From NCBI GenBank assembly GCA_031732795.1, contig JAVMKC010000006.1, forward strand, positions 1 through 48,597: 48,597 nt of DNA, given 5' to 3'. Positions 35,389 to 44,330 of this stretch are shown in pieces (position 1 is the first letter of the stretch; each line of letters starts with the position of its first letter). The translations under genes were made by a program, and so were the position numbers. The stretch is from Accumulibacter sp031732795 (GTDB taxonomy: Bacteria > Pseudomonadota > Gammaproteobacteria > Burkholderiales > Rhodocyclaceae). The notes beneath the pieces are model-generated. The model was not told where the DNA came from. It did no database searches and saw only the letters and a list, made by a program, of their open reading frames with translations.

Positions 35389-37596
35389 TTAATGCACGAC
35401 GGCCCGGGCCGGTGAAGGGAAGGCGCCGGACACCAGAAACTCTTCGAAATCCTTGGCGCTCAAGGGCTTGCTGAACAGAAAGCCCTGCATGTTGTCGCAG
35501 GCGAGTGCGCTGAGCAGTTGTCGCTGTGTCTGCGTTTCGACGCCTTCGGCGAGGGTATGCAGGCCGAAGCTGCGGGCGATGCTGGCGATGGCGTGGATGA
35601 TCGATGTCGAACTGTGGTTGTAAGGTGTCAGGTCGCGAACGAAGGACTGGTCGATCTTGATGCTGTTGATCGGAAAACGGCGCAGATAATTCAATGAGGA
35701 GTAACGGGTGCCGAAATCGTCGATCGACACCTTCAGGCCGTCGCGCCGCAATTGCTTGACCAGATCGATGTTTTTTTCCGCATCGTTGAGCAGCAGGTTT
35801 TCGGTGATCTCGATTTCCAGCGATTGAGGCGGCACATCATGTGTTGCCAGATGCCGGTTCAAGCGCATCGGCAGATCCTGACGATCGAATTCCCTCGGTG
35901 AGACGTTGACTGCCAGTTGCAGATGGTTGAATCCCTTGTCACGCCACGCAGCCAGTTGCGCCAACGCCCGGTCGAGTACCCAGTTGCCGATGTCGATGAT
36001 CAGACCGGTTTCCTCGGCCAGCGCAATGAACGCGTCCGGCAACAACAAGCCGTGCTGCGGATGGTGCCAACGTAGCAGCGCTTCCATGCCCAGCGTCGTC
36101 CGGCGGCTGAAGCAGACTTGCGGCTGATAGTACAGTTCGAACTGATCGCCGGATTTCAGCGCGTTGCGCAGATCGTTTTCCAATGAAATGCGTACGCGAT
36201 GCCCACTGTGCATCTGTGGGTTGTAGCGGACCGCGCCGTTCTTGCCGCGACCCTTGATCTGGTACATGGCGATGTCGGCGTTGCGCAACAGGAGGTCGGG
36301 GGTGTCGCCATCGCTGGGGTAGATGGCGATGCCGATACTGATGGTGGTGAAAAAATCGACGCCGGCAATTTTGAACGGACGTTTGAGCTCGGCGATCATC
36401 TTGTTGGCGATCGTCGTCGCGTCGGTGGCCGAGTGGAGATCGGGCAGCAGAACAGTGAATTCATCGCCGCCCTGTCGCGCCAGGGTATCGCCGGCGCGCA
36501 GACAATGCACCGCCCGCTGGGCGAATGATTTCAACAGTTCATCCCCCTCATGATGTCCATAGGTATCGTTCACCAGTTTGAAACGGTCGATATCGATGAA
36601 CATCACTCCGACCCGCTTTTGTGAGCGTTTGGCCTGGGCAAGGACCATCGCCAGACGATCCTTGAACAGGATGCGATTCGGCAGACCGGTCAGCAGGTCA
36701 TGGAACGCTTGAAAAGTGATCGTTTCTTCAGCTTTCTTGCGATCGGTGATGTCGCGGGCGACGCCGGCGGTGCCTTGAAACTGCAGGCTTTTCGGTCCCT
36801 CACGGGTGTTTGAATAGATTCCCTGGGCGGTGAGAATGGTGACGATGCTGCGATTTTCGAATGCCTGGCCACCGCCGTGATGTTTGCTCAACAGGCGGAT
36901 TTCGACATTGGTGCTGGCGCGGTCGCCGATTCGTCGTTCGTTGAACGCATGGCGGGCGTGTTCCATGTCGTCCGGGTGAACGATGGCCGTGTAGTGCTGA
37001 CCGAGCAATTCATCGACACGGTAGCCGAGCAGAGCTTGCGTCCGAAAATTCAGGTAAACGAAATGCCCTTTTTCGTCCAAGGTATAGATGATATCCGGCG
37101 ACTGCTCGACCAGAAAACGGTGCAAACGTTCGGATTGTTCGAGTTGCACGGTCATCAGTGCGTGTTCGCGTTCGATGCGTCGCCGGTGGAGGACAAGGTT
37201 TACGGTATCGATCAAATCCTGGGGATCGCTGTGCTTGCGGATGAATTCGAATGCCCCGTGCCGCAAAGCGCGGATCGCGGAATCGATCGAATCGTCGCCG
37301 CTGAAGACGACTACCGCCGTGGGCAACTGTTCGGCGAGCATCCATTCCATGATCGCCAAACCATTGACATCGGGAAGATCGAGGTCGAGTATCAGTACAT
37401 CGACATCGCGCCGTCCAAGCCGGCGCATGGCCGATTTCCCGCTGCTGCAATCCTCGATCGAGCGTCCCGGTGCGCTGAGCAGTTGCCGATAGGCGTTACG
37501 GATGCGTTGCTCGTCGTCGACGATGACGATGATGTCAGTCGTCTCGCTGGGCTTTTGATAGAGGGGAACCGGGGACATCGGGGGTAAGGCCGTCAT
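35389..37596 (-). CDS. REC-PAS-GGDEF-EAL response regulator (c-di-GMP turnover)
   Basis: The 735-residue protein has REC (22-138, acceptor D71 in ILDLDLPDVNG), PAS (about 158-288: VEQSPDIIYTLDEKG, IVHPDDMEHARHAF), GGDEF (295-460) and EAL (475-725). The active loop GGDEF (376-380) is intact and an inhibitory RxxD (R367-D370) stands five residues before it. EAL motif EALLR (505-509), N564, ITEN (597-600), DD (626-627), K647 and EGVET (684-688) are all present, so both activities look possible; loop 6 reads DDFGTRYSSL with Arg for Gly. Phosphorylation should shift the balance. It is the third of three same-strand genes, 190 bases after the HDOD kinase, and may be its response regulator. Confidence 0.93.
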   Translation of the reverse strand: MTALPPMSPVPLYQKPSETTDIIVIVDDEQRIRNAYRQLLSAPGRSIEDCSSGKSAMRRLGRRDVDVLILDLDLPDVNGLAIMEWMLAEQLPTAVVVFSGDDSIDSAIRALRHGAFEFIRKHSDPQDLIDTVNLVLHRRRIEREHALMTVQLEQSERLHRFLVEQSPDIIYTLDEKGHFVYLNFRTQALLGYRVDELLGQHYTAIVHPDDMEHARHAFNERRIGDRASTNVEIRLLSKHHGGGQAFENRSIVTILTAQGIYSNTREGPKSLQFQGTAGVARDITDRKKAEETITFQAFHDLLTGLPNRILFKDRLAMVLAQAKRSQKRVGVMFIDIDRFKLVNDTYGHHEGDELLKSFAQRAVHCLRAGDTLARQGGDEFTVLLPDLHSATDATTIANKMIAELKRPFKIAGVDFFTTISIGIAIYPSDGDTPDLLLRNADIAMYQIKGRGKNGAVRYNPQMHSGHRVRISLENDLRNALKSGDQFELYYQPQVCFSRRTTLGMEALLRWHHPQHGLLLPDAFIALAEETGLIIDIGNWVLDRALAQLAAWRDKGFNHLQLAVNVSPREFDRQDLPMRLNRHLATHDVPPQSLEIEITENLLLNDAEKNIDLVKQLRRDGLKVSIDDFGTRYSSLNYLRRFPINSIKIDQSFVRDLTPYNHSSTSIIHAIASIARSFGLHTLAEGVETQTQRQLLSALACDNMQGFLFSKPLSAKDFEEFLVSGAFPSPARAVVH

Positions 37597-37786
37597 TGGA
37601 GCTTCCGGTCATGCGCCAACGGCTGTGGCGCTCGCTCATTCAAGTTCTTTTCGGACTTGAGCGATCGTTGCGGGTCGTGAGAGAAAGCGAGAACAGTTGT
37701 TTCCGATTTCGATGCGCATAGTGGGCTTATGCCAGGAGAAATCAGGAAAAGATGAGGTGCATTCCCTTTGGTACTGTCGATTGGTC

Positions 37787-39973
37787 TCAAGTCCGACAGG
37801 CTCCTGGTGTTCCGCTCTCTTTTTTTTCCAGCACCGCCTCGTCGGTAGTGGGCAACAACAGCGAAATGATCGTTCCTTCACCGGCTTGACTGCGACAGGT
37901 GACTGGAATGCCAAGCCGTTGGGTCAATGTGCCGACGATCGACAACCCAATGCCGCGGGTGCCGTCGAGGCGCTCGCTGCCTGGAGGTTGATGCAAAGCC
38001 TTCAACGTCGTCGCACTCATTCCCGGGCCGTCATCTTCCAGCCTGAGCTCGGCAAAAGAACGTCCCTGATGCAGCAAGTTGCCTGTCAAGGACAGGGTGA
38101 GGCTTTGTCCGCGTGAGAGCGCTTCTGAAGCGTTTTTCCACAGATTGAGCAGGATCTGTTTGATACTGTCGGCGTCGCAACACACCCGGATCGGCTCAGT
38201 GGGCAGAATGGCTTCGAAGCGGATGCCACGCCCATCGAACAGCGATTCACGATACAGCAACAGCAACTCGCGGATCAGATCGCAGATGTCCAGAGCCAGT
38301 TCGGCGGCCTGCTGCGGGGGAACGTCGCTCATCCGCTGGATGATCGACGAAACGCGTTCGATTTCTTCACCGAGGACAGTCAGTTCATGGCGGACCTCGG
38401 CCTGCTCAGGCAATTTGCCGTCGAGCAGACGCAGGTAGCCCCTGATGATGGTCAGTGGATTACCGGCTTCATGAACGATGCGTCGTGCCTGACGAGTGAA
38501 ACGCAATGCGGCCGACGCCTCACTTTGTTCGCGGATGCTCTGCGCCTGGCGACGATCCTCCAGACAATGGCCGGCGATACGACCAAAATTGGCCAGAGCC
38601 GGCAAGCGCGGTGACAGACGGCCGTGTTGGCTGATGCTTATTCCGGCGACCATTACCCCGACGGTTCGTGTGCCGCTGAGCAGCGGAATACACAATAAGC
38701 CGGTGCTGGCGAAAGCCCTGGCAAACTGCTGGTCTTTCAGTGAGTGAGGCGGCGGCTGATCATACGTCGAACGGATCTGCTGACTGACGGCGGCGGACGT
38801 CATCACGTTCGCTCTCGCGTCGCCGAAATTGTGGGTTTGCGAGAAAATCGGCGCCTGTCCGGCGATCCCCTTGCCACTCAAGCCGCCGGACAGCGGATCG
38901 TGAAGCACAAAGGCTACCCGGCGCAGGCCGAACAACAGGCGTGCCGACTCGCGCAAGGCGAGCAGCAATTCCTCCTGTCCCTCGATGGCGAACAGATCCT
39001 GACGCAAGGTTTGCAGTAACGCCTTGTTGCCGATCATTGAAGCCAATTGGCTATGTGGATCCGAATCGTCGCGTGCCGGTGATTCGCGCAGGCGCGCCAA
39101 ACCGGTCAGACCACCGGGCACGGTATCGCCGATGACGATTCCCACGGTCTTGGCCGCCTGGCGGGCGAGCCGTTCAGCGTTTTGCCGACCAGCTCGCAAG
39201 CGGGAGGGGTCGAGATCGGGGAACATTTGTCCGGCGGCGTCGAACAGATCGGCGGAGATTTCATTGGCGCGGCTCAATGCGTGTGCCAACCAGACGATCT
39301 GCGGCAGAACGGTAGCACCGAGGATCTCTTCGGCGGCCAGATGATGATAAAGAATACCGTCGGCGAATGACGATTCGAGTTGCCAGCTATCGACCAAGGC
39401 GGTACCGACTTGTCCATGATGCGTGCCGAATTCCCGGATTTCCTGTTCCGTCAATGTTGACTCGTCATTGCAGCCCGCCAGAAGCCGCAGATACGGTTCT
39501 CCCAGTGACGAAACGAGGATCAATTGTCCGACATCATGCAGCAGTCCTGCCAGATAGGCTTCTTCGGGGTGAGGATAATCGACCATTACGGCGATGTCGC
39601 GCGATAATTCGGCGACCATCACCGAGTGTGTCCAGAAAACGGCGAGATCGACCGCCTGCGGCGTCAGGCGCTCCTCCATCAGACATCGCACGGCCAAACA
39701 GGTGGCGATGACCCGTACCAAGCGGGCGCCTAGAGCGCGCAAGCTGCTTTCGACGTTACGCGAGGCTTGGCTTCGGCGAAACGTCGGCGTATTGGCTGCA
39801 GCCAGAACCCGTGCGCACAAACCCGGATCCTGTTCGATGAGACGGGCGATGTCCGCATAGTTCGACGGCTCGTCATCGAGCATCCGCAGCAGGCGCAAGA
39901 TGATCGGTGGAGGGGAGGGGGTATCCGCGGCTTCGATCGCGTCACGGATCGGCTCCGGCAAGTCAGGCAACAT
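37787..39973 (-). CDS. HDOD-GAF histidine kinase
   Basis: The 728-residue protein has an HDOD domain (about 15-230) in which HD (H146-D147) of AGLLHDVGQLIL is kept, a GAF-like domain (330-470: SARLLFGLRRVAFVLHDP, GLLCIPLLSGTRTVGVMVAG) and a kinase core. The H-box is ARRIVHEAGNPLTIIRGYL with H501, the N-box is ILLNLWKNASEAL, and EDDGPGMS and GTRGIGLSIV complete the ATP site. No membrane segment, so it senses inside the cell. HDOD-GAF-kinase fusions are less common than HDOD alone. It lies between an exosortase-associated acyltransferase and a REC-GGDEF-EAL gene on the same strand; no other kinase is next to that REC. Confidence 0.9.
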   Translation of the reverse strand: MLPDLPEPIRDAIEAADTPSPPPIILRLLRMLDDEPSNYADIARLIEQDPGLCARVLAAANTPTFRRSQASRNVESSLRALGARLVRVIATCLAVRCLMEERLTPQAVDLAVFWTHSVMVAELSRDIAVMVDYPHPEEAYLAGLLHDVGQLILVSSLGEPYLRLLAGCNDESTLTEQEIREFGTHHGQVGTALVDSWQLESSFADGILYHHLAAEEILGATVLPQIVWLAHALSRANEISADLFDAAGQMFPDLDPSRLRAGRQNAERLARQAAKTVGIVIGDTVPGGLTGLARLRESPARDDSDPHSQLASMIGNKALLQTLRQDLFAIEGQEELLLALRESARLLFGLRRVAFVLHDPLSGGLSGKGIAGQAPIFSQTHNFGDARANVMTSAAVSQQIRSTYDQPPPHSLKDQQFARAFASTGLLCIPLLSGTRTVGVMVAGISISQHGRLSPRLPALANFGRIAGHCLEDRRQAQSIREQSEASAALRFTRQARRIVHEAGNPLTIIRGYLRLLDGKLPEQAEVRHELTVLGEEIERVSSIIQRMSDVPPQQAAELALDICDLIRELLLLYRESLFDGRGIRFEAILPTEPIRVCCDADSIKQILLNLWKNASEALSRGQSLTLSLTGNLLHQGRSFAELRLEDDGPGMSATTLKALHQPPGSERLDGTRGIGLSIVGTLTQRLGIPVTCRSQAGEGTIISLLLPTTDEAVLEKKESGTPGACRT

Positions 39974-40045
39974 GGGCGCGATGGACTGAAGACAAGGTTC
40001 CGACAGAAGGCCAGAGAAGCTGGTGATGCATGATCAGAGGAACGA

Positions 40046-40840
40046 TCAGGAGGCGAGTGGGCGGTGACCCGCCCGAACGACATGCTCACCGGCGGCAGTC
40101 AAACCCTCCTTGACTTCGCGCGAAACGACTTCAAAGAGCGCGCGGACCAGGAAGTTCATGCCATCGATCAGCTCGTCGACCTTGATCATCGACGGGATTC
40201 TCTCGCCACGGTGTTCCACCGGGCCGCCGATCTGCTGAACGTTGACGCCCAGGCGGGTCAAATTCATTGCCAGCCGCCGTTCGGTCAGCAGTAACAGGGT
40301 GGTGAGGCCGTAATGCCGGGCCATGGCGATCAGGCACAGATAGACCGCCATTGCCAAATACGGTTGTCGCGGTTGCTTTTCGGTGCCGAAATCTTCTTCG
40401 GCGATCGAGATCGGTTTGCCCTGGTCGGTTTTCCGACGGCGGTAACTGCCGATCACCGCCAGACGGGAAATTTCGGCAATTCGCGAACGGTCGATCTGCA
40501 AGGGATCGATGATCGAGCGGTCCAGGGTGTTGGCACAACTGATTTCAACCGGCAGTAACGATGGTCCTGGAATATTGGGATCGACCAGCACCAGACGGGC
40601 GCAGCCGACGAACTGGCCTGAAGCGACCGACTGGACCAGACAATGCAGTGACCGTGAATCGAAGGCATCGGTTTCAAGACCATTGGACTGAACAGACTCG
40701 AAACTGAGTTCGCGACAATACACTTCGTGACGGATGCGGTAATTCTCGGCGCGCAATTCGTCGGAAAGAGCAGGCACCACCTTGAAAAATCTGCGATAGC
40801 CTTGGCTTATCGTCAGTTCGGTCAAACTCGAAAGAAACAT
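40046..40840 (-). CDS. PEP-CTERM/exosortase system-associated acyltransferase
   Basis: The 264-residue protein matches the exosortase-associated acyltransferase family (TIGR03694-like): RFFKVVPALSDELRAENYRIRHEVYCRELSFE at the N-terminus, GCARLVLVDPN, RIAEISRLAVIGSYRRRK, LAMAVYLCLIAMARHYG and TERRLAMNLTRLGV. The fold is GNAT-like and related to LuxI autoinducer synthases and N-acyl amino acid synthases. (Motifs are given in pieces; the first spans residues 18-50.) It may make an acylated amino acid or modify an extracellular polymer. No exosortase or PEP-CTERM protein is in the window. The HDOD kinase gene follows after 72 bases. Confidence 0.88.
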   Translation of the reverse strand: MFLSSLTELTISQGYRRFFKVVPALSDELRAENYRIRHEVYCRELSFESVQSNGLETDAFDSRSLHCLVQSVASGQFVGCARLVLVDPNIPGPSLLPVEISCANTLDRSIIDPLQIDRSRIAEISRLAVIGSYRRRKTDQGKPISIAEEDFGTEKQPRQPYLAMAVYLCLIAMARHYGLTTLLLLTERRLAMNLTRLGVNVQQIGGPVEHRGERIPSMIKVDELIDGMNFLVRALFEVVSREVKEGLTAAGEHVVRAGHRPLAS

Positions 40841-41318
40841 TCACCTTCCTCTATCAGTCGCCGTCCGGCTACTCGGGACGACCGCGCACGCCACAGCGCA
40901 TGGTACTACGAAGTATGCACGACAATAGCCATCAACCCAAATCGAAGATAAGGCCAAAAAATTCCATCCGGATATGAAATGGATAAAATATTCTGCCTGC
41001 CAAAGGTTTTTTTTGTCGCTTGGCTGACAAAGCATTGATTTATGTGATTTTTCATATGGCTAAATGGTCAAATAGCCTGATGGAATGCTTCCGGAGCCAA
41101 TAAAATCATCTTTGACGATAAAGTGGATCAATGAGTCAACCGTTTGTCTGGTCAAGGTGCGGCAACTACTTGCGTCTATGCGGCAAATCGGTAGCGCCTG
41201 TCGATCAACCGCGAAATTGCGGCCACGAAATCTCGTCCAGGGGGATGGTGGGGCCGGGGATTCTCCGCGTATCCTCCGTCATCCCGTCCTGTTATTCCAT
41301 TTCCGCCGAGGCATTCGC
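40841..41318. other. 480-base divergent intergenic region
   Basis: No gene recognised. An AT-rich stretch at 40950-41105 (ATGGATAAAATATTC, TTTTTTTTGTCGCTTGG, ATGGCTAAATGGTC) probably holds promoters for the acyltransferase gene and the SulP side. No paired -35/-10 is convincing. Confidence 0.4.
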
Positions 41319-41486
41319 ATGACGCGTGAACACTTGATGGGTCATACCGTATTCCGTGTCGATCAGTTCGATGTGATTCCAGACGGACACCGTGCCGACA
41401 AGCGACGAATCACCATGACGTTTCCACGGCATTTGACCAAACATCGGCGGGCCGCATCGTCGATGGTCCCCGTTTTTCGCGGCTGA
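41319..41486 (+). CDS. possible small basic protein before SulP
   Basis: A 55-residue frame (MTREHLMGHTVFRVDQFDVI... ending SSMVPVFRG) has GAGG eight bases before the ATG and stops one base before the SulP start. It is rich in Arg and His and has no known family. It could be a leader peptide coupling translation to SulP, or chance. Confidence 0.28.
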   Translation: MTREHLMGHTVFRVDQFDVIPDGHRADKRRITMTFPRHLTKHRRAASSMVPVFRG

Positions 41487-41487
41487 G

Positions 41488-43197
41488 ATGTCTTTTTTTC
41501 GACGCTTGCAACCCCATTGGCTGGCCACCTGTCGCGCCGATACCTTTGTCGGCGACCTGATCGCCGGCCTGATCGTCACCGTGCTGGTGATTCCGCAAAG
41601 TCTGGCCTACGCCATGCTGGCCGGACTGCCGGCGGAAGTCGGGCTTTATGCCAGCATCTTGCCGGTGGCCGCTTACGCCCTGGTTGGCAGCAGCATGACT
41701 CAGGCGGTCGGCCCGGTGGCGATCATCGCCATGATGACTGCCAGCGTGCTCGGGCCCTTGGCGGTGCCGGGATCATCGACGTATCAGGGCCTGGCGTCTT
41801 CCTTGTCCCTGCTGTCTGGAGGATTGTTGCTGGCTGGTGGCGTTCTTCGCCTCGGTTTCCTGGCCCAGTTGCTCAGTTGTCCGGTGATGGCGGCTTTTCT
41901 TGCCGGCTCGGCGATTCTGATCATTCTCGGCCAAGTCAAATACCTCTTTGGACTGCCGTCATCCATGTCAGGCATGTGGCCGGTGTTGTCCGTCTGGCGT
42001 CAACTAACCGACATCCACCTGCCGACGGCCTTGATCGCGCTGGTGACTCTGCTGCTGCTGACGCTTGGCCGCCGTGCCGTCGTCTGGAGTCTGGCCAGGG
42101 TGGGCGTCGGCGCGATATCTGCCGGATTTGCCGTCCGTTTGTTGCCGGTGACGGTGGTCGGCTGCTGGACCCTGGCCGTGATCGTTTTCGACCTTGACCG
42201 GAGCCACGGCGTGGCGGTGATTGGTCAGGTCGTCGAAGGGCTGCCGTCCTTGCTGTTTTTCATCCCTACATTGGAGACCGTGCAAATCCTGCTGGTGCCT
42301 GCGGCAACACTGGCCCTGGTGGGGATGGTCCAGAACGTGACCATGGCCCAGGCACTGGCGATCAAACGTCACGAGCCTTTCAGTGCCAACGCTGAACTGT
42401 TCGGACTGGGGCTGGCCAATATCGTCACGGCCTTCCATGGTGGCATGCCAGTGGGCGGCGGTTTGTCGCGGTCAGCGGTCAATGAAGCGGCCGGGGCGCG
42501 AACCCCGCTGGCCGGAGTGGTTTCGGCGGTGGCCATGGCCTTGGTGGCGGTGGGCGCGGCGCACTGGTTTTCCCGGGTTCCCCTGGCGGTGCTGGCAGCA
42601 AACATCATCGTCGGCGCCTGGCGGATGATCGATCTGCGCACTTTCCGGCGGGCGTGGGCGTACGACCGTGCCGATGGCATAGCCTATCTCGGTACCGCGA
42701 TCGGGGTGTTGGTCGTCGGACCGGCGACAGGTATCGGATTGGGGATCGTTCTGTCGATGGGAACTTTGCTGTTGCGGGCCAGCACACCACATATCGCGGT
42801 CATCGGCCGCGTTCCGGGGACCGAACATTTCCGCAACATCGAACGTCACCGGGTGGAAACCCTGCCGCAGGTGATTTTCATGCGTATCGACGAAAGCCTC
42901 TTTTTCGGCAATCTCGGTCCCGTTGAACTGCGCCTGAAGCAGACCTTGGCGGCCTCGCCGGCGGTGCGGCATCTGGTCCTGGCCATGGGTGCCGTCAATC
43001 GGCTGGATGCCACCGCCGTCGAAGTGCTCGGCGAAATCAACCGCGATCTGAGTGCTCGGCAAATCCGTCTGCATCTGGCTGAAGTAAAGGGGCCGGTGCA
43101 GGATCGTCTGGTGAATACGGCGTTTTGGGAAACGTTGAGCGGCGAAGTATTCTTGTCGACGAACGCGGCTTTCGAGCAATTGCGTCAAGCGCGCTGA
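41488..43197 (+). CDS. SulP family anion permease with STAS domain
   Basis: The 569-residue protein has the SulP signature IPQSLAYAMLAGLPAEVGLY near residues 35-55, about eleven to twelve hydrophobic helices, and GMVQNVTMAQALAIKRHEPF and GGMPVGGGLSRSAVNEAAGA in the core. The cytosolic STAS domain (about 445-560) ends with HLVLAMGAVNRLDATAVEVL, where the usual Ser/Thr site region reads D-A-T. It moves sulfate or a similar anion, or bicarbonate in some homologues; which one is not decidable here. Lone gene; last intact core gene before the accessory region. Confidence 0.92.
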   Translation: MSFFRRLQPHWLATCRADTFVGDLIAGLIVTVLVIPQSLAYAMLAGLPAEVGLYASILPVAAYALVGSSMTQAVGPVAIIAMMTASVLGPLAVPGSSTYQGLASSLSLLSGGLLLAGGVLRLGFLAQLLSCPVMAAFLAGSAILIILGQVKYLFGLPSSMSGMWPVLSVWRQLTDIHLPTALIALVTLLLLTLGRRAVVWSLARVGVGAISAGFAVRLLPVTVVGCWTLAVIVFDLDRSHGVAVIGQVVEGLPSLLFFIPTLETVQILLVPAATLALVGMVQNVTMAQALAIKRHEPFSANAELFGLGLANIVTAFHGGMPVGGGLSRSAVNEAAGARTPLAGVVSAVAMALVAVGAAHWFSRVPLAVLAANIIVGAWRMIDLRTFRRAWAYDRADGIAYLGTAIGVLVVGPATGIGLGIVLSMGTLLLRASTPHIAVIGRVPGTEHFRNIERHRVETLPQVIFMRIDESLFFGNLGPVELRLKQTLAASPAVRHLVLAMGAVNRLDATAVEVLGEINRDLSARQIRLHLAEVKGPVQDRLVNTAFWETLSGEVFLSTNAAFEQLRQAR

Positions 43198-43359
43198 CAC
43201 GTGGCCAAAGCCTTGGCTACGAGCGCGCATCGGCGTTGGCGCAATATGATGTCATACTCTGCTGATTGGCGGTGGAATGATGGAGGGTGGGGTGTTCATG
43301 GCTGTATTGGCGAAGAAGGACGCGCGGCGAAGACGAGATACCGCTACCGGGTACAAAGT

Positions 43360-43387
43360 TAGTACAACATCTCTTCTGTAAATTTGT
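43360..43387 (+). repeat. third copy of the palindrome arm, left border of the accessory region
   Basis: The 28 bases from TAG match the arms at 1992 and 2059 (reverse) with one change (A for G at the fifth base). Homology stops after AAATTTGT. The tip faces the SulP gene, and everything to its right is decayed or foreign, so it is likely the left end of a mobile element or island. The matching right end was not found in the window. A 34-codon frame from 43277 (MMEGGVFMAVLAKKDARRRR...) runs into the repeat and stops in it. Confidence 0.65.
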
Positions 43388-43483
43388 CAGCCGGTTTTCC
43401 GGGGCATTGCCGGGTGGAATTTTCGAACAGAACACTCTGAAGGGGTTGGCTTGCATAGCTCAAACATGGGAAAATTGGCAGTA

Positions 43484-43503
43484 ACTGTCAATTAAATGAC
43501 AGT
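43484..43503. promoter_or_regulatory. operator-like inverted repeat before the excisionase-like gene
   Basis: ACTGTCA and TGACAGT form a perfect 7-bp inverted repeat around ATTAAA, with TTGGCA on both outer sides. It ends 18 bases before the ATG at 43522. A binding site for a dimeric regulator is inferred. Confidence 0.4.
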
Positions 43504-43521
43504 ATTGGCAAGGAAGATGTG

Positions 43522-43725
43522 ATGGCAGACACGGTGGGTGAAATCCTCACGCTGGAGGAAGTCGCAGCCTTTCTGAAGGCGGGCAAGCGCACGGTTTAGC
43601 GGCTTGCAGCGGAACAAAAGATCCCAGCGTTCAAACTTGGTGGTACTTGGCGGTTCCGCAAAGTCGACCTGGGACAGTGGATCGCGCAGCAAACGATCAG
43701 CAGACAACGCAGGGGGAAGGCATGA
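43522..43725 (+). pseudogene. excisionase-family DNA-binding protein with an amber stop
   Basis: The frame reads MADTVGEILTLEEVAAFLK, AGKRTV, a TAG stop at 43597-43599, then RLAAEQKIPAFKLGGTWRF and RKVDLGQWIAQQ, 67 residues plus the stop. This is the MerR-like winged helix (HTH_17, excisionase family): LTLEEVA.FLK...RTVYRL......P.FK.GG.WRF....L..WI. The stop replaces a codon normally for Tyr, one base from TAT or TAC. AAGGAAG lies before the ATG. The end overlaps the hsdM start as ATGA. Such proteins often precede type I restriction genes. Confidence 0.75.
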
Positions 43726-44275
43726 CAAAACAACAAGACCAAAGCCAGATCAAGTGGATTTCCGACTTCATCTGGAATATCGCTGACGACCGCCTGCGCG
43801 ACGTCTACGTGCGCGGCAAGTACCGCGACGTGATCTGCCCTTCACTGTGCTGCGGCGGCTCGATGCCGTGCTCGAAGCCACGAAGAACGCAGTGCTGAAA
43901 CATAAGAAGTTCCTCGACACCCTCAAGGTGGCCGAGCAGGACGGCGCGCTGCGCCTGGCGGCAGGACAAGCCTTCTACAACGTCTCGGAGTTCACGCTGG
44001 CCAAGCTCAAGGCCAGTGCGGCAGGCCAGCGCCTGCGCGATGACTTCATCGCCTATCTCGATGGCTTCTCGCCCAACGTGCAGGAAATCCTCACCAAGTT
44101 CAACTTCCGCAACCAGATTCAGAAGCTGGTGGATTCCCACGTTCTCGGCTACCTGATCGACGACTTTCTCGACCCCGAGGTCAATCTCGCGCCGCTGCCG
44201 GTGAAGGATGCCGACGGCCGCATCAAGCTCCCGGCGCTGGACAACCACGGCATGGGCACGGTGTTCGAGGAGCTG
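43722..44275 (+). pseudogene. hsdM: hsdM N-terminal fragment, frameshifted and truncated
   Basis: The first frame reads QSQIKWISDFIWNIADDRL and RDVYVRGKYRDVI, the start of type I modification methylases. At about 43835 one C is missing, and the protein continues in another frame as LRRLDAVLEATKNAVLKHKK, LDGFSPNVQEILTKFNFRN and LDNHGMGTVFEEL. Homology then ends; the SAM-binding and NPPF motifs are absent. The next bases read in a third frame as a short tail (KLRKNKGDEA plus stop) belonging to a different gene, so a deletion has joined two sites. Confidence 0.82.
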
Positions 44276-44330
44276 AGCCCTTGCACCTGCATTCAGCAAG
44301 CAAGCTGCGCAAGAACAAGGGAGACGAAGC

